Positions 19,245 through 28,058 of a stretch of DNA of 35,084 bases are shown here, piece by piece. The notes under the pieces are model-generated. The model worked only from the letters and a program-made list of their open reading frames with translations, did no database searches and was not told the DNA's origin. The stretch is from CAMAVH01 sp964628235 (GTDB lineage: Bacteria; Pseudomonadota; Alphaproteobacteria; SMXQ01), in assembly GCA_964628235.1 (NCBI GenBank), contig CAZVLU010000037.1, positions 1 to 35,084 of the forward strand, written 5' to 3'. Made by a program: the position numbers and the translations under genes. Within the stretch, counting starts at the first letter, position 1; every line of letters starts with the position of its first letter.

Positions 19245-20142
19245 AACGCCTGAGCGTCGGATCGAGCCGGTCGCGCAGCCAATCGCCGAGGATGCTGACG
19301 GCGAGCGTGGTGAGAAAAATCATGATCCCCGGAAAGACGGCGATCCACCAAGCGGTCAGCAGATAGTCGCGGCCGGAGCCGAGCATCAGGCCGAGGCTGG
19401 TCAGCGGCGGCTGGATGCCGAGGCCGAGAAAGCTCATCGACGTTTCGAGCAGGATCGTCTCCGGGAAGTTCAACGTGAACTGCACGATCAAGGCGCTGGC
19501 GATATTCGGCAGGACATGGTGGCCGTAAATACGCAGCGGCCCGGCGCCGAGCGCGCGCATCGACGTCACATAGCCGTGCCCGCTCGCCGATAAAACCATG
19601 CCGCGCGTCAGGCGGGCATAGGTCTCCCAGCCGTTCAGCCCCATGACCAGGACGAACAGCACGAAGTTGTTGCCGAAGAACGCCAGCACGGCGAGCGCGA
19701 CGATCATAAAAGGGATCGACGCCTGGAAATCGACGAACATCATGACGGATTCTTCTATCCAGCCGCGGAAATGCGCTGCGACGAACCCAATGATCGTGCC
19801 GATCAACGCGCCGATCACCGTGCCGGCGATGGCGACGAACAGGCTCATGCGCGTGCCGTAGATGATGCGACTCAGCAGATCGCGGCCAAGATCGTCGGTG
19901 CCAAGCCAATATTGCGACGTGCCGCCAAGGAAGGCCGGCGGTTTCAGGCGGTTCAACAGGTCCTGCTCGGCGTAATGATAGGGCGCCAGCAAATCGGCGA
20001 ACAGAAACACGAACAGTGTTGCGGCAAGAAATGCGGCGCAAATCAGCACCAGCACCGGCATCCGCGCCAGCTCGCGGGTCAGGCCCGAGAGAATGCCAGG
20101 CTTGATTCGCGCCGTCAGACGGTCCTGAGTCTCGTCGGCCAT
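19243..20142 (-). CDS. Opp/Dpp-type ABC transporter permease, DppC-like
   Basis: 299 residues, about six hydrophobic segments with a long periplasmic loop after the first (PYHYAEQDLLNRLKPP). The cytoplasmic ATPase-contact loop is RALGAGPLRIYGHHVLPN. LGTDDLGRDLLSRIIYGTR is the DppC/OppC signature. It ends the operon, 1 base after the DppB-like gene. Imports, with its partner and ATPases, a ligand that the operon's two phosphoesterases suggest is a phosphodiester. Confidence 0.93.
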   Translation of the reverse strand: MADETQDRLTARIKPGILSGLTRELARMPVLVLICAAFLAATLFVFLFADLLAPYHYAEQDLLNRLKPPAFLGGTSQYWLGTDDLGRDLLSRIIYGTRMSLFVAIAGTVIGALIGTIIGFVAAHFRGWIEESVMMFVDFQASIPFMIVALAVLAFFGNNFVLFVLVMGLNGWETYARLTRGMVLSASGHGYVTSMRALGAGPLRIYGHHVLPNIASALIVQFTLNFPETILLETSMSFLGLGIQPPLTSLGLMLGSGRDYLLTAWWIAVFPGIMIFLTTLAVSILGDWLRDRLDPTLRR

Positions 20143-20143
20143 C

Positions 20144-21076
20144 TCACGCCTCCCGCGCGACGTCGCGCACGCGCGGGTCGAGCCAGCCGTAGAGGAAATC
20201 GACGATCAAGTTGGTGGCGACCATCGTGAACGCGACGAGGAGGATGACCGCCTGGACCACCGGAAGATCTCGGCTCGACACGGCGGTGACGAGCAATCGA
20301 CCGATCCCCGGCCAGGCGAACACCGTCTCGGTGACGAGCGCGCCGGAAATCAGGCCGCCGATTTTGAAGCCGAGCACGGTGATGATGGGAATCGCCGCGT
20401 TGGGCGCGGCATGCCAGGCGATGCGGCGCAGACGCGGCGACCCCTTGGCCTTCGCCGTGCGCATGTAGGATTGACTGAGCACTTCGAGCATGGCCGAGCG
20501 GGCGAACCGCGCCAGCGTGCCGGCGGCGGCGGTGCCCAGCGTGACGACCGGCATGATCATATGCCATAGCGTCGCGCTGCCCGAGCTCGGCAGCCATTGC
20601 AACGTCATTGTGAACAGCAAGATCAGCAGGATGCCCAGGAAGAAGTTCGGCATCGCGTAGCCGAGCACGGCGAAGCTCATGGTCAAGCGGTCGGCTAGCG
20701 TGTTGCGGCGCAGCGCGGCATAAATGCCGAGCGGCACGCCGAGCAGCACGGCGAAGGCAAGCGCGGCGACGCCGAGCTCAAGGGTGGCCGGCACCCGTTC
20801 CAACACCACCTGCAAAGCGTCGCGCTGGTCGCGCAGCGATACGCCGAAATCGCCCTGCAGAACGCTCCAGATGTAGCGCAGATATTGCTCGTATATCGGC
20901 CTATCGAGGCCCCAGGCCGCCCGGTAATAGGCGATAGTGTCGCTGCTCGCGTCGTCGGGCAGCAGGATGTCCGTCGGATCGCCCGACATCCGAAGAATTA
21001 CGAATACGAAAGACACCGCGAGCAGCAGCGTCAGCGCCGCGCGCAGCATTTTGATCAGAAAGAAGCGGCCCGTCAT
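20144..21076 (-). CDS. Opp/Dpp-type ABC transporter permease, DppB-like
   Basis: 310 residues from ATG 21076, which overlaps the glycerophosphodiesterase stop (ATGA). MTGRFFLIKMLRAALTLLLA is a typical DppB start. GDFGVSL, SDRLTMSFAVLGYAMPNFFLG-type helices and the contact loop TAKAKGSPRLRRIAWHAAPN follow. The frame stays open upstream but without homology, hence the chosen start. Forms the channel with the gene at 19243. Confidence 0.93.
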   Translation of the reverse strand: MTGRFFLIKMLRAALTLLLAVSFVFVILRMSGDPTDILLPDDASSDTIAYYRAAWGLDRPIYEQYLRYIWSVLQGDFGVSLRDQRDALQVVLERVPATLELGVAALAFAVLLGVPLGIYAALRRNTLADRLTMSFAVLGYAMPNFFLGILLILLFTMTLQWLPSSGSATLWHMIMPVVTLGTAAAGTLARFARSAMLEVLSQSYMRTAKAKGSPRLRRIAWHAAPNAAIPIITVLGFKIGGLISGALVTETVFAWPGIGRLLVTAVSSRDLPVVQAVILLVAFTMVATNLIVDFLYGWLDPRVRDVAREA

Positions 21077-21801
21077 TGCGCCACGGCCGTCTCGGCGCGC
21101 AGCGCCAACGCGCGCCCGGGCGCGTTCACCAGCACGCCGTCGATCTCCAGGTCGATCAGACGGCGCAGGCGCGCCTCGTCGATCTCTCCGGCCGTGCCGT
21201 TGCTGCGCTGGCCGGCGGTGATCCAGACCGGATGGTTGCCGCAACGGGCCGCCGCAACCGTTGCCGCCGTCGCCTCATCCTCCCAGAGCCGCGCGATGCT
21301 GCCGCCTGCCGCAAAAAACGCGGGGAAGTCGCGCGGATTGCTCAGAAATCCGAGGATCACCCGATCCGGCGCCCGCTGATGCAGCGCTTGCGCCTGGACG
21401 ACGCTGCGCACCCCGAACACCACCGACGCCTGCATGTTCGCCTCGCGCACCGCGTCATCCACCAGCACGGGGTAATCCCGATAAGCGAGCTTGAGATCGA
21501 GCAACACGCCGACGCGCCCGCGGGCGATCTCCAAAACATCGGTGAGGCGCATCACGTTCAGTTCGTCGAGAGTCGCATCGGGCAGTTCCGCGATGCAACG
21601 GTCGGTGCCGCGCACGCGCTCCAGGTCGGGGTCGTGGTTGCAATAGAACGTCCCGTCGCCCGAAAGCCGCACATCGGTCTCGATCAGATCGGCGCCTGCG
21701 GCAATCGCGGCTTCGAAGGCGTCACGGCTGTTCTCCAGATACCCGTCCGAATAGCCGCGATGAGCGATCACGAGAAAGTCTCCGCGACGCATGAGGTTCA
21801 C
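21073..21801 (-). CDS. Glycerophosphodiester phosphodiesterase family protein in the ABC operon
   Basis: 242 residues from GTG 21801. That GTG overlaps the stop of the previous gene (GTGA) and has gaggag 8 bases before it; the ATG at 21792 is farther from the site. GDPD motifs: HRGYSDG (14-20), E23 N24, E41 and D43 in ETDVR, H56 and D57 in CNHDPD. Predicted cytoplasmic, to split the imported phosphodiester. It differs clearly in sequence from the paralogue at 18451. Similar in family to AccF of agrocinopine catabolism in Agrobacterium, though no orthology can be claimed. Confidence 0.88.
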   Translation of the reverse strand: MNLMRRGDFLVIAHRGYSDGYLENSRDAFEAAIAAGADLIETDVRLSGDGTFYCNHDPDLERVRGTDRCIAELPDATLDELNVMRLTDVLEIARGRVGVLLDLKLAYRDYPVLVDDAVREANMQASVVFGVRSVVQAQALHQRAPDRVILGFLSNPRDFPAFFAAGGSIARLWEDEATAATVAAARCGNHPVWITAGQRSNGTAGEIDEARLRRLIDLEIDGVLVNAPGRALALRAETAVAQ

Positions 21802-22688
21802 GACGCGATCTCCTCGGCGCCCAAAGGCTTGGGCGGCAGAAACACCGTGGAGCCTGTCGCGCGCGACCAATTGCGCACATCGACCGATAGAAACATATCC
21901 GGCTCGATGAACTCATGCGTCGCCACGGGACCGTCCAAGCGATAGCGGATATAGCCGGCCCGGCGTTGCAGGCCGTCGACCGGCGGCAAGGGTTTTTCCT
22001 TGCTGTTGATGAAAGCCGTGGCCGGGGCCCAGACCATTTGCAGGTCATCGAGCGCGAAGGCGCGGTACACATGCAGATGGCCGCTGCCGATCAGTTTGAC
22101 GCCGTGCTTGCGGCAGAGGGCCATCAGTCGTGCACGCCCGGTCGGATAAAGACAGGATAGACCGAGCTTCTCTTCCTCCGGGGCGGCATAGAAGATCGGC
22201 TTGTGCAGGAACAACGCGAGATGACGGCCGCCGGCCGACGCGAAACTCTCATCGAGCCAAGCGAGCTGGGCAGCCTCGTCCTCGAAACCCGAATCGAACA
22301 ATTGCGCGTTGAGACCCGCCACGCGCCAGCCGTTCTCCCCCTCGCCGATATCCGTATAATCCCATTCGGGACCGACGAAGCTACGCCAGTTGCGACGGCG
22401 CTCGTCATTCAGCGGCCGCTTCAGGCGCGTGTCGGGGGGCGTGTCGCCGATATCATGGTTGCCCGGAATGACCAGAACAGGGCACGGCAGCTTGTCGAGC
22501 TCGGCCCGCGCGAACGCGAGGTCATCGACATCGTCGGTGCCGCGCAACGACAGATCGCCGCTGTGAACGACCAGGTCGGGCGGATTGGCGCGCATATCGT
22601 CGAGAAACACCCGCCAATTATCGTAGAAATATCCCCGATTCCGGCTGAGATGGGTGTCGGTGACTTGGACGACGTCGAACGCTTTCAT
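21798..22688 (-). CDS. Calcineurin-like metallophosphoesterase in the ABC operon
   Basis: 296 residues from ATG 22688, overlapping the ATPase stop (ATGA). Two-metal site motifs are present: DTH (11-13), SGDLS (43-47), GNHD (76-79), LHKP (H162) and SGHLH (202-206). No signal peptide, so cytoplasmic. The family includes cAMP phosphodiesterase, glycerophosphodiesterase (GpdQ) and other phosphoesterases. In this operon it may cleave the imported diester or the monoester left by the neighbouring GDPD. Exact substrate unknown. Confidence 0.88.
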   Translation of the reverse strand: MKAFDVVQVTDTHLSRNRGYFYDNWRVFLDDMRANPPDLVVHSGDLSLRGTDDVDDLAFARAELDKLPCPVLVIPGNHDIGDTPPDTRLKRPLNDERRRNWRSFVGPEWDYTDIGEGENGWRVAGLNAQLFDSGFEDEAAQLAWLDESFASAGGRHLALFLHKPIFYAAPEEEKLGLSCLYPTGRARLMALCRKHGVKLIGSGHLHVYRAFALDDLQMVWAPATAFINSKEKPLPPVDGLQRRAGYIRYRLDGPVATHEFIEPDMFLSVDVRNWSRATGSTVFLPPKPLGAEEIAS

Positions 22689-23698
22689 ATTTCGCCTCTC
22701 GCGACACGGTGGCAGGCGACCTGATGCGCCGGATCGCCGACGCCGTTCGCATCGAGAACCGGCATCAAGACAGGTGTGGAGGCTTTGCAATCCTCCACCA
22801 CGAACGGACAGCGGGTATGGAAGCGGCAGCCGGCGGGCGGATTGACGGCGCTCGGCGGGTCGCCCGCCAGCAACAACCGTTCGCGGCGCAGGCGCGGATC
22901 TGGAACCGGGATGGCCGAGATCAGCGCCCGCGTGTAGGGGTGGCGCGGCGTGTCGAACAGGGCATCGCGCGGCGCGGTCTCGACGATCTCGCCGAGATAC
23001 ATCACGGCGATCCGGTCGCTGATATGGCGCACCACGCTGAGCGCATGGGAGATGAACAGATATGCGACGCCGAATTGCCGCTGCAGGTCCTTCAAGAGAT
23101 TGACGACTTGCGCCTGCACCGAAACGTCGAGCGCCGAAACCGGCTCGTCGCAAACCACCAATTTAGGTTCCAGAATCAGGGCGCGCGCGATGACGACGCG
23201 CTGCTGCTGGCCGCCGGACAACTCATGGGGGTAACGACTGGCCATATCTGCTTGCAAACCGACCGCCTTGAGCATTCGCAGCGCCTTGGCCTCGCGCTCC
23301 GCCGAAGCGCCGACCGCGTGAATATCGAGCGGTTCGCGAATTTGCGCGCCGATCGGCAGCCGCGGATTGAGCGCGCTTGCCGGGTCTTGAAAAATGATCT
23401 GCGCGTCGCGACGAAACGCCTTTTGCTCGACGGATGATAAGCGGGCAATAACCTTGCCGTTGATGCGCACCTCTCCGCCGTTGAGCGCCAGAAGATCGAG
23501 GACCAAGCGGCCCGTCGTCGATTTGCCGCAGCCGGACTCGCCGACCAAGCCGAGCGTCTCGCCAGCGCGTAGGTCGAAACTGACGCCGTCGACCGCGCGC
23601 ACCTCCGACCTTGGCCCCCAAGGCCAAGCCCGCGCCAAACTGAAGCGCCGCGCAAGATCGCGCGCTTGCAACAGCGGCGGCGCGTCCAAGAGCGTCAT
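22685..23698 (-). CDS. Opp/Dpp-type ABC transporter ATPase, DppF-like
   Basis: 337 residues. Walker A GESGCGKS (53-60), signature LSGGQQQR (160-167), Walker B LVVCDEPVSALD. The H-loop reads FISHAL (H218, A219) where Opp/Dpp ATPases normally read SHDL; the catalytic His is kept. The C-terminal domain with cysteines (CRFHTRCPF, EDC, VACH) is the Opp/Dpp-type tail. Its start overlaps the stop of the preceding ATPase gene. Partners with the 23695 gene. Confidence 0.93.
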   Translation of the reverse strand: MTLLDAPPLLQARDLARRFSLARAWPWGPRSEVRAVDGVSFDLRAGETLGLVGESGCGKSTTGRLVLDLLALNGGEVRINGKVIARLSSVEQKAFRRDAQIIFQDPASALNPRLPIGAQIREPLDIHAVGASAEREAKALRMLKAVGLQADMASRYPHELSGGQQQRVVIARALILEPKLVVCDEPVSALDVSVQAQVVNLLKDLQRQFGVAYLFISHALSVVRHISDRIAVMYLGEIVETAPRDALFDTPRHPYTRALISAIPVPDPRLRRERLLLAGDPPSAVNPPAGCRFHTRCPFVVEDCKASTPVLMPVLDANGVGDPAHQVACHRVARGEI

Positions 23699-24681
23699 GC
23701 TGCGTCGAGAACCGGCACGAAGCAGGCCACGCGTCGTGCATTGGGCAAAAGCTGCGGTTCGGGCGCCTTCTCAAGGCAGGCCGCGCAAACATTCTCGCAG
23801 CGCGGCGCGAACGGGCAACCGGGCGGCACGGCATGGAGCGACGGCACGCTGCCCTCGATGGTCGCGAGGCGCGCGACGTTGGCGTCGATGCGGGGAATGG
23901 AGCGCAACAGGCCCCGCGTATAAGGATGCGCCGGCGCGGCAAAGATGTCGTTCACAGCGCCTTCTTCGGCGACTCGGCCGAGATACATGACGGCGACACG
24001 GTCGGCCATCTCCGCCACCACGCCGAGATCGTGTGTGACCAAGAGAAGCGCCAGCCCCTCCTCCGCTCGCAACTCGCGGAGCAATTCGAGAATTTGGGCC
24101 TGGATGGTGACGTCGAGCGCCGTGGTCGGCTCGTCGGCGACGATCAACTTCGGCCGACAGGCCATCGCCATGGCGATGACGACGCGCTGATTCATGCCGC
24201 CGGAGAGCTGATGCGGATATTCCTTCAGACGCCGCGCGGCGTCCGGAATACGAACGCGGTCGAGAAGCCGACGCGCCTCTTGCGTCGCGGCGCTCCATGA
24301 CAGCCCGCGATGCAGCACGAGAACCTCGGCAAGCTGTTTGCCGATGCTATGGACCGGGTTGAGCGACGTCAGGGGGTCTTGAAAGATCATGGCGATCTCG
24401 CGGCCCCGCAAGCGCTCGAGTTCGCGCTCGGACAGCTTCGACATGTCGGCCCCTGCGAAGCGGACGCTGCCGCCGGCAATCTTGCCGTTGGGCGGCAGCA
24501 AGCCCAGCAGCGCATGACAGGTGACGCTTTTGCCGCACCCTGATTCGCCGACGAGGCAAAGGGTCTCTCCGGCATCCATCGACAGGCTGACGCCGCGCAC
24601 CGCATCGACCGGCCCGCGTTCGGTCGAAAACCTCACCGTCAGGTTTTCGACCGACAATAGCGGTTCCGCAGCGGGAGACAT
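23695..24681 (-). CDS. Opp/Dpp-type ABC transporter ATPase, DppD-like
   Basis: 328 residues from ATG 24681; gagggg lies 8 bases before it, whereas an in-frame GTG at 24690 overlaps that site. Walker A GESGCGKS (45-52), signature LSGGMNQR (159-166), Walker B LIVADEP (179-185), H-loop THD. The C-terminal CPFAPRCENVCAAC cysteine cluster is typical of DppD. Second gene of the operon, after the binding protein. Confidence 0.93.
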   Translation of the reverse strand: MSPAAEPLLSVENLTVRFSTERGPVDAVRGVSLSMDAGETLCLVGESGCGKSVTCHALLGLLPPNGKIAGGSVRFAGADMSKLSERELERLRGREIAMIFQDPLTSLNPVHSIGKQLAEVLVLHRGLSWSAATQEARRLLDRVRIPDAARRLKEYPHQLSGGMNQRVVIAMAMACRPKLIVADEPTTALDVTIQAQILELLRELRAEEGLALLLVTHDLGVVAEMADRVAVMYLGRVAEEGAVNDIFAAPAHPYTRGLLRSIPRIDANVARLATIEGSVPSLHAVPPGCPFAPRCENVCAACLEKAPEPQLLPNARRVACFVPVLDAA

Positions 24682-24702
24682 CGCCGTCACCCCTCGCCAG
24701 AC

Positions 24703-26325
24703 TTACGAACGCGGCGCCGTCTTGATCTTGAAGACGTCGGGACGGAAATCCATGAAATACAGCGGATACGGCGTCCACTGGATCGTGTTCTTCATGGCGT
24801 AAGTCTCGTAGGGATTGTAGAGCAGCGCTGCCGGCGCCTCATCCTCGAAGATGTCGAGCATGGTCTGGAAGGCGGCGTACCGCGCCTTCGGGTCCATGCT
24901 GGTGACGACGACATCTTGCGCGTCGTTGAAGGCCTTGGGCGAAGTCCAATATTTGTTGCTCTTCTGCAGCGCCGAGTCATAGCCCCACAGCGAAACAAGG
25001 CCGCCGACCGGATCAGGCAGGCGATAGGAGTTCGACCAGGGATAGATCATCACGTCGGGCGTGCGCGTCTGGGTGAAGTTCTCGACGATGGCCAGGCGCA
25101 TGTTGATGCCGGCCTTCTTCCACATCTGCTGGATGATCTGGGTCGCCGACAGCATGTTGCTGTAATAGGCGGTCATGGTACGCAGCACGATCTCTTCGCC
25201 GTTATAGCCGGCTTCCTTGAGAAGCTGCTTGGCGCGCTCGGGATCATGCGCCGGCGGCGGGCGTTGCGGGTTGTACATCGCGCCGAAGTCTTCCATCTGG
25301 TGGCCGTTCGGCACATAGGCCTGATTCTGCCACAAGGCGGTGATCAGCGCCGGCCGGTCGATGGCGAGCGACAGGGCTTGGCGGACGCGCTTGTCCTTCA
25401 GCAACGGATGGTTGGTGTTGAAGGTCAGGAGTTGCGTGTTGGCCAGCGCCAAGCTCTTGGTCTCGATGTTCTTGTAACGGTCGAACACCTGCACCTGATC
25501 GGGCGGAATGTTGACGATCAAGTCCATCTCGCCACTCACCAAGCCGGCGACACGGCTGGCCAGTTCAGGCACTTGGCGGAAGGTCAGCGTCTTGAAGGCC
25601 GGCTTGCCGCCGTAATAATCGTCGTTGGCGGTGAAGCGCTGATAATCGCCTTCCTTCCATTCGACGAATTTCAGCGGGCCGGTGCCGACCGGCGCGCGGT
25701 CGGTGACTTTGAGCGCCGTCGCCATCCATTTCGGATCGCTCGTGTCGCCCTTGACCGCGTCGAGCCAAGCCTTCTTGCTGATAATGAACGAGCCGTAGGT
25801 GGCGAGACGCTGCTCAAGCACCGGGTCCGGCTCCTTGGCGATGAAACGCACGGTATATTTGTCGAGCGCTTCGACGCGGGCGAGATGACCGAAATAGGTG
25901 CGGCCTTCCGGCAGCAGAGACTTCGGCCCGATCAAGCGGTCGGGATCGAAGGTGAAGAGAATATCCTCGGAGGTCATCTCCGCGCCGTTATGGAACTTCA
26001 CGCCCTGGCGCAGGGTCAGATCCAAAGTGCGGTCGTCAACGCGCTTCCACGAGGTGGCGAGACCCGGCACGAGCTTCGAGCCCATGCCCTTGCCGTCCGA
26101 TAGGAAGTCGCGGCGGATCAACGTGTCGTAGATCGAATAAGTGATGCGGATCGTCACGTTGCCGGAGGCCAGCACCGGATCGAGACCAAGCGCCAGATTG
26201 TTGACGCCGACGACGACATTCGGCCGATTGTCTTGCGCCTGTGCGCCGCTGGCGAAGCCGGCAAGAGCCACAACGGACGCGGCTGCCAATAAACGCAAGG
26301 ACTTGCGCCAAAACCGATGGTTCAT
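24703..26325 (-). CDS. ABC transporter substrate-binding protein, family 5 (Opp/Dpp type)
   Basis: 540 residues from ATG 26325, chosen because aggggg lies 8 bases before it; the ATG at 26331 is only 2 bases away. Signal peptide with a cut near AQA (residue 30), no lipobox, so soluble periplasmic. SBP_bac_5 landmarks are a GLDP start, LRQGVKFHNGAEMTSEDI, then the KDKRVRQALSLAIDR hinge. Family ligands range from peptides to nickel, opines and sugar-phosphodiesters. The operon's two phosphoesterases make a phosphodiester the best guess. First gene of the operon; palindrome 26388-26400 lies upstream. Confidence 0.92.
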   Translation of the reverse strand: MNHRFWRKSLRLLAAASVVALAGFASGAQAQDNRPNVVVGVNNLALGLDPVLASGNVTIRITYSIYDTLIRRDFLSDGKGMGSKLVPGLATSWKRVDDRTLDLTLRQGVKFHNGAEMTSEDILFTFDPDRLIGPKSLLPEGRTYFGHLARVEALDKYTVRFIAKEPDPVLEQRLATYGSFIISKKAWLDAVKGDTSDPKWMATALKVTDRAPVGTGPLKFVEWKEGDYQRFTANDDYYGGKPAFKTLTFRQVPELASRVAGLVSGEMDLIVNIPPDQVQVFDRYKNIETKSLALANTQLLTFNTNHPLLKDKRVRQALSLAIDRPALITALWQNQAYVPNGHQMEDFGAMYNPQRPPPAHDPERAKQLLKEAGYNGEEIVLRTMTAYYSNMLSATQIIQQMWKKAGINMRLAIVENFTQTRTPDVMIYPWSNSYRLPDPVGGLVSLWGYDSALQKSNKYWTSPKAFNDAQDVVVTSMDPKARYAAFQTMLDIFEDEAPAALLYNPYETYAMKNTIQWTPYPLYFMDFRPDVFKIKTAPRS

Positions 26326-26387
26326 GGTCATGACCCCCTAAATAAACGATGCGGCCTGATGGCCTCGCGCCGACTCTTAGGGGGATC

Positions 26388-26400
26388 GGATGACTCATCC
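26388..26400. promoter_or_regulatory. Candidate operator upstream of the phosphodiester ABC operon
   Basis: Perfect palindrome GGATGA-C-TCATCC about 63 bases before the binding-protein start, in the only sizeable gap in front of this operon (26326-26453). No regulator gene is adjacent, so its protein is unknown. Chance occurrence is possible. Confidence 0.35.
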
Positions 26401-26453
26401 GTGACGTATTAATGACTATAGTGTTACAGAACGTCTCTGAAGGATGAGCTCGA

Positions 26454-27809
26454 TTAAGCTGCGTCGCCGCGGGCGCTATCGATTTTGGCGCCTTCGAGAT
26501 TGGCCCCATCCAGCATGGCGCCGCGCAAGTCCGCGCCGCGCAGATCGGCGCCACGCAAATCGGCGTCACGCAAATCCGCCTCGCTGAGATCGGCCTTCGC
26601 CAAACGGGCTGAGCGCAACACCACGCCAGCGAGATTCGCGCGGATCAGCTTGGCGTTCTCCAGATTGACCGGATAGAAATGCGACGGCGAATTGCCGATC
26701 TTCTCGACCGGCCCGAGATTGGCGCCGGCGAGATTGGTCTCGATCAGCGCCGCGCGTTGCAGGTTGGCGCCGCGCAGGTCAGCACGCGTCATGTTCGCGC
26801 CGCATAGATCGGCGAACGGCATCACCGCCATGGCGAGTTCAGCATTGGAAAGGTCGGCATCGCGCAGCACTGCGCGTTCCATGATCGCGGCGGCGAGATT
26901 GACGCCGCGCAAGTTGCGTCCCGTGAGGTCTGTCTCGGTCAGATCGGCGCGCCGGCCCGCCCTGCTGGTGCTATCGACCCATTCGACGTGGCTCTTCAAC
27001 AAGGCGCTTAAAGCCGCATCGTTCGGCGAGGGCACGCTCGACTTGACCGCCATGATGAAGCCCTCGTAAGCGCGCGCGTCGGCGTCGAGAATCGCGCCGC
27101 GCATGTCGGCATCCTTGAACAGCGTGTAGTCGAGCTTCACCTTGTTCAGCACCGCGCCGGTCATGGTCGCGCCGCCGAAGTTGGCGCCCGTGAGATCGCA
27201 GCCGTCGAGCATGGCGCCGATCAATAGCGAATTGCGCAAGTCGGCGCGCTTGAGATCGGTGCCGCGCAACACGGCATCGGTCAGGTCGGCGTTGAGCAGC
27301 GTGGAATCGGACAAGAGCGCGCCGGTGAGATCGACTCGCCGGGCGATGATGGCGCTCAGTTCGGACGAGAGCTGCTCGTAAGTCATCACCTGAAGGCCGT
27401 CTTTTTGCTCATGGCGCGCCAGCGCGGCTTGCCGCACGTCGGCTTCGACCATGGTGGCTTCGGTGAGGTCGGCGCCGCGCAGGCAGGCGCCTCGCAAGTC
27501 GGCGCGCGTGAGATCGGCGCGGTAGAGATTGGCGACGCGCAGATCGGCGCCGAATAGATTGGCGGTCTGCAATTTCGCTTCGGCCATCCAACATTGCTTG
27601 AGCAGCGCGCCTGTCAGATCGGCTTGGCTGAGATCGCTCTTGCGCAGATCGAGGCCGGTCAGATCGTGAAACTTGAGCAACGCGCGCCGACCGCTCGAAT
27701 GGCCCGTCAGAAAACGCTCGTGCAGACGCAATACGCGGTCCAGCTCCTGCTGGGTGATGCGCGTCCACCGGAGCCCCGATGGGCCCACGCGGCTGGTGCT
27801 ATCGTCCAT
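26454..27809 (-). CDS. Pentapeptide-repeat protein with duplicated capping segment
   Basis: 451 residues. Long runs of A(D/N)LXX repeats (about 50-130, 158-245 and 290-447) should form a right-handed four-sided beta-helix. Two gaps break the helix: 131-157, and 246-290, which is partly helical. The segment before the first run (about 27-56: LRLHERFLTG..GRRALLKFHDLTGLDLR) resembles that before the last run (about 268-301: LLKSHVEWVDS..GRRADLTETDLTGRNLR), so the protein looks built from two related modules. No signal peptide or membrane span. Function unknown; some pentapeptide proteins mimic DNA to protect gyrase, but nothing here argues for that. ATG follows gagaggcga. Confidence 0.9.
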   Translation of the reverse strand: MDDSTSRVGPSGLRWTRITQQELDRVLRLHERFLTGHSSGRRALLKFHDLTGLDLRKSDLSQADLTGALLKQCWMAEAKLQTANLFGADLRVANLYRADLTRADLRGACLRGADLTEATMVEADVRQAALARHEQKDGLQVMTYEQLSSELSAIIARRVDLTGALLSDSTLLNADLTDAVLRGTDLKRADLRNSLLIGAMLDGCDLTGANFGGATMTGAVLNKVKLDYTLFKDADMRGAILDADARAYEGFIMAVKSSVPSPNDAALSALLKSHVEWVDSTSRAGRRADLTETDLTGRNLRGVNLAAAIMERAVLRDADLSNAELAMAVMPFADLCGANMTRADLRGANLQRAALIETNLAGANLGPVEKIGNSPSHFYPVNLENAKLIRANLAGVVLRSARLAKADLSEADLRDADLRGADLRGADLRGAMLDGANLEGAKIDSARGDAA

Positions 27810-28058
27810 TCGCCTCTCTCTGCCGGCCGGGAAAGGCCGAAATTTGTTTATTATTCAGCATGATAAAGATTAAGGCGGGGTTAAGCCTGTGGCTGCGCGC
27901 GGCTTATCTCGCGCGAGTCCGCCGCCGGCCCCCCAAATATCGCGCCGCAGCAGGAAAACGCGCCATATTGGTGCCATGATCTCGGTTAAAATGCAGGGTC
28001 GAGGCCGTGAAGTTCGGCGTTTCGCTGGGCTCGGGGGCGGCTTCTGGAGGGTATAGCC

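Noticed and set aside
26485..27381. Plus-strand open frames across the pentapeptide gene
   Set aside because: Mirror repeats of the pentapeptide coding pattern, not independent genes; nor is the repetitive DNA a CRISPR array.
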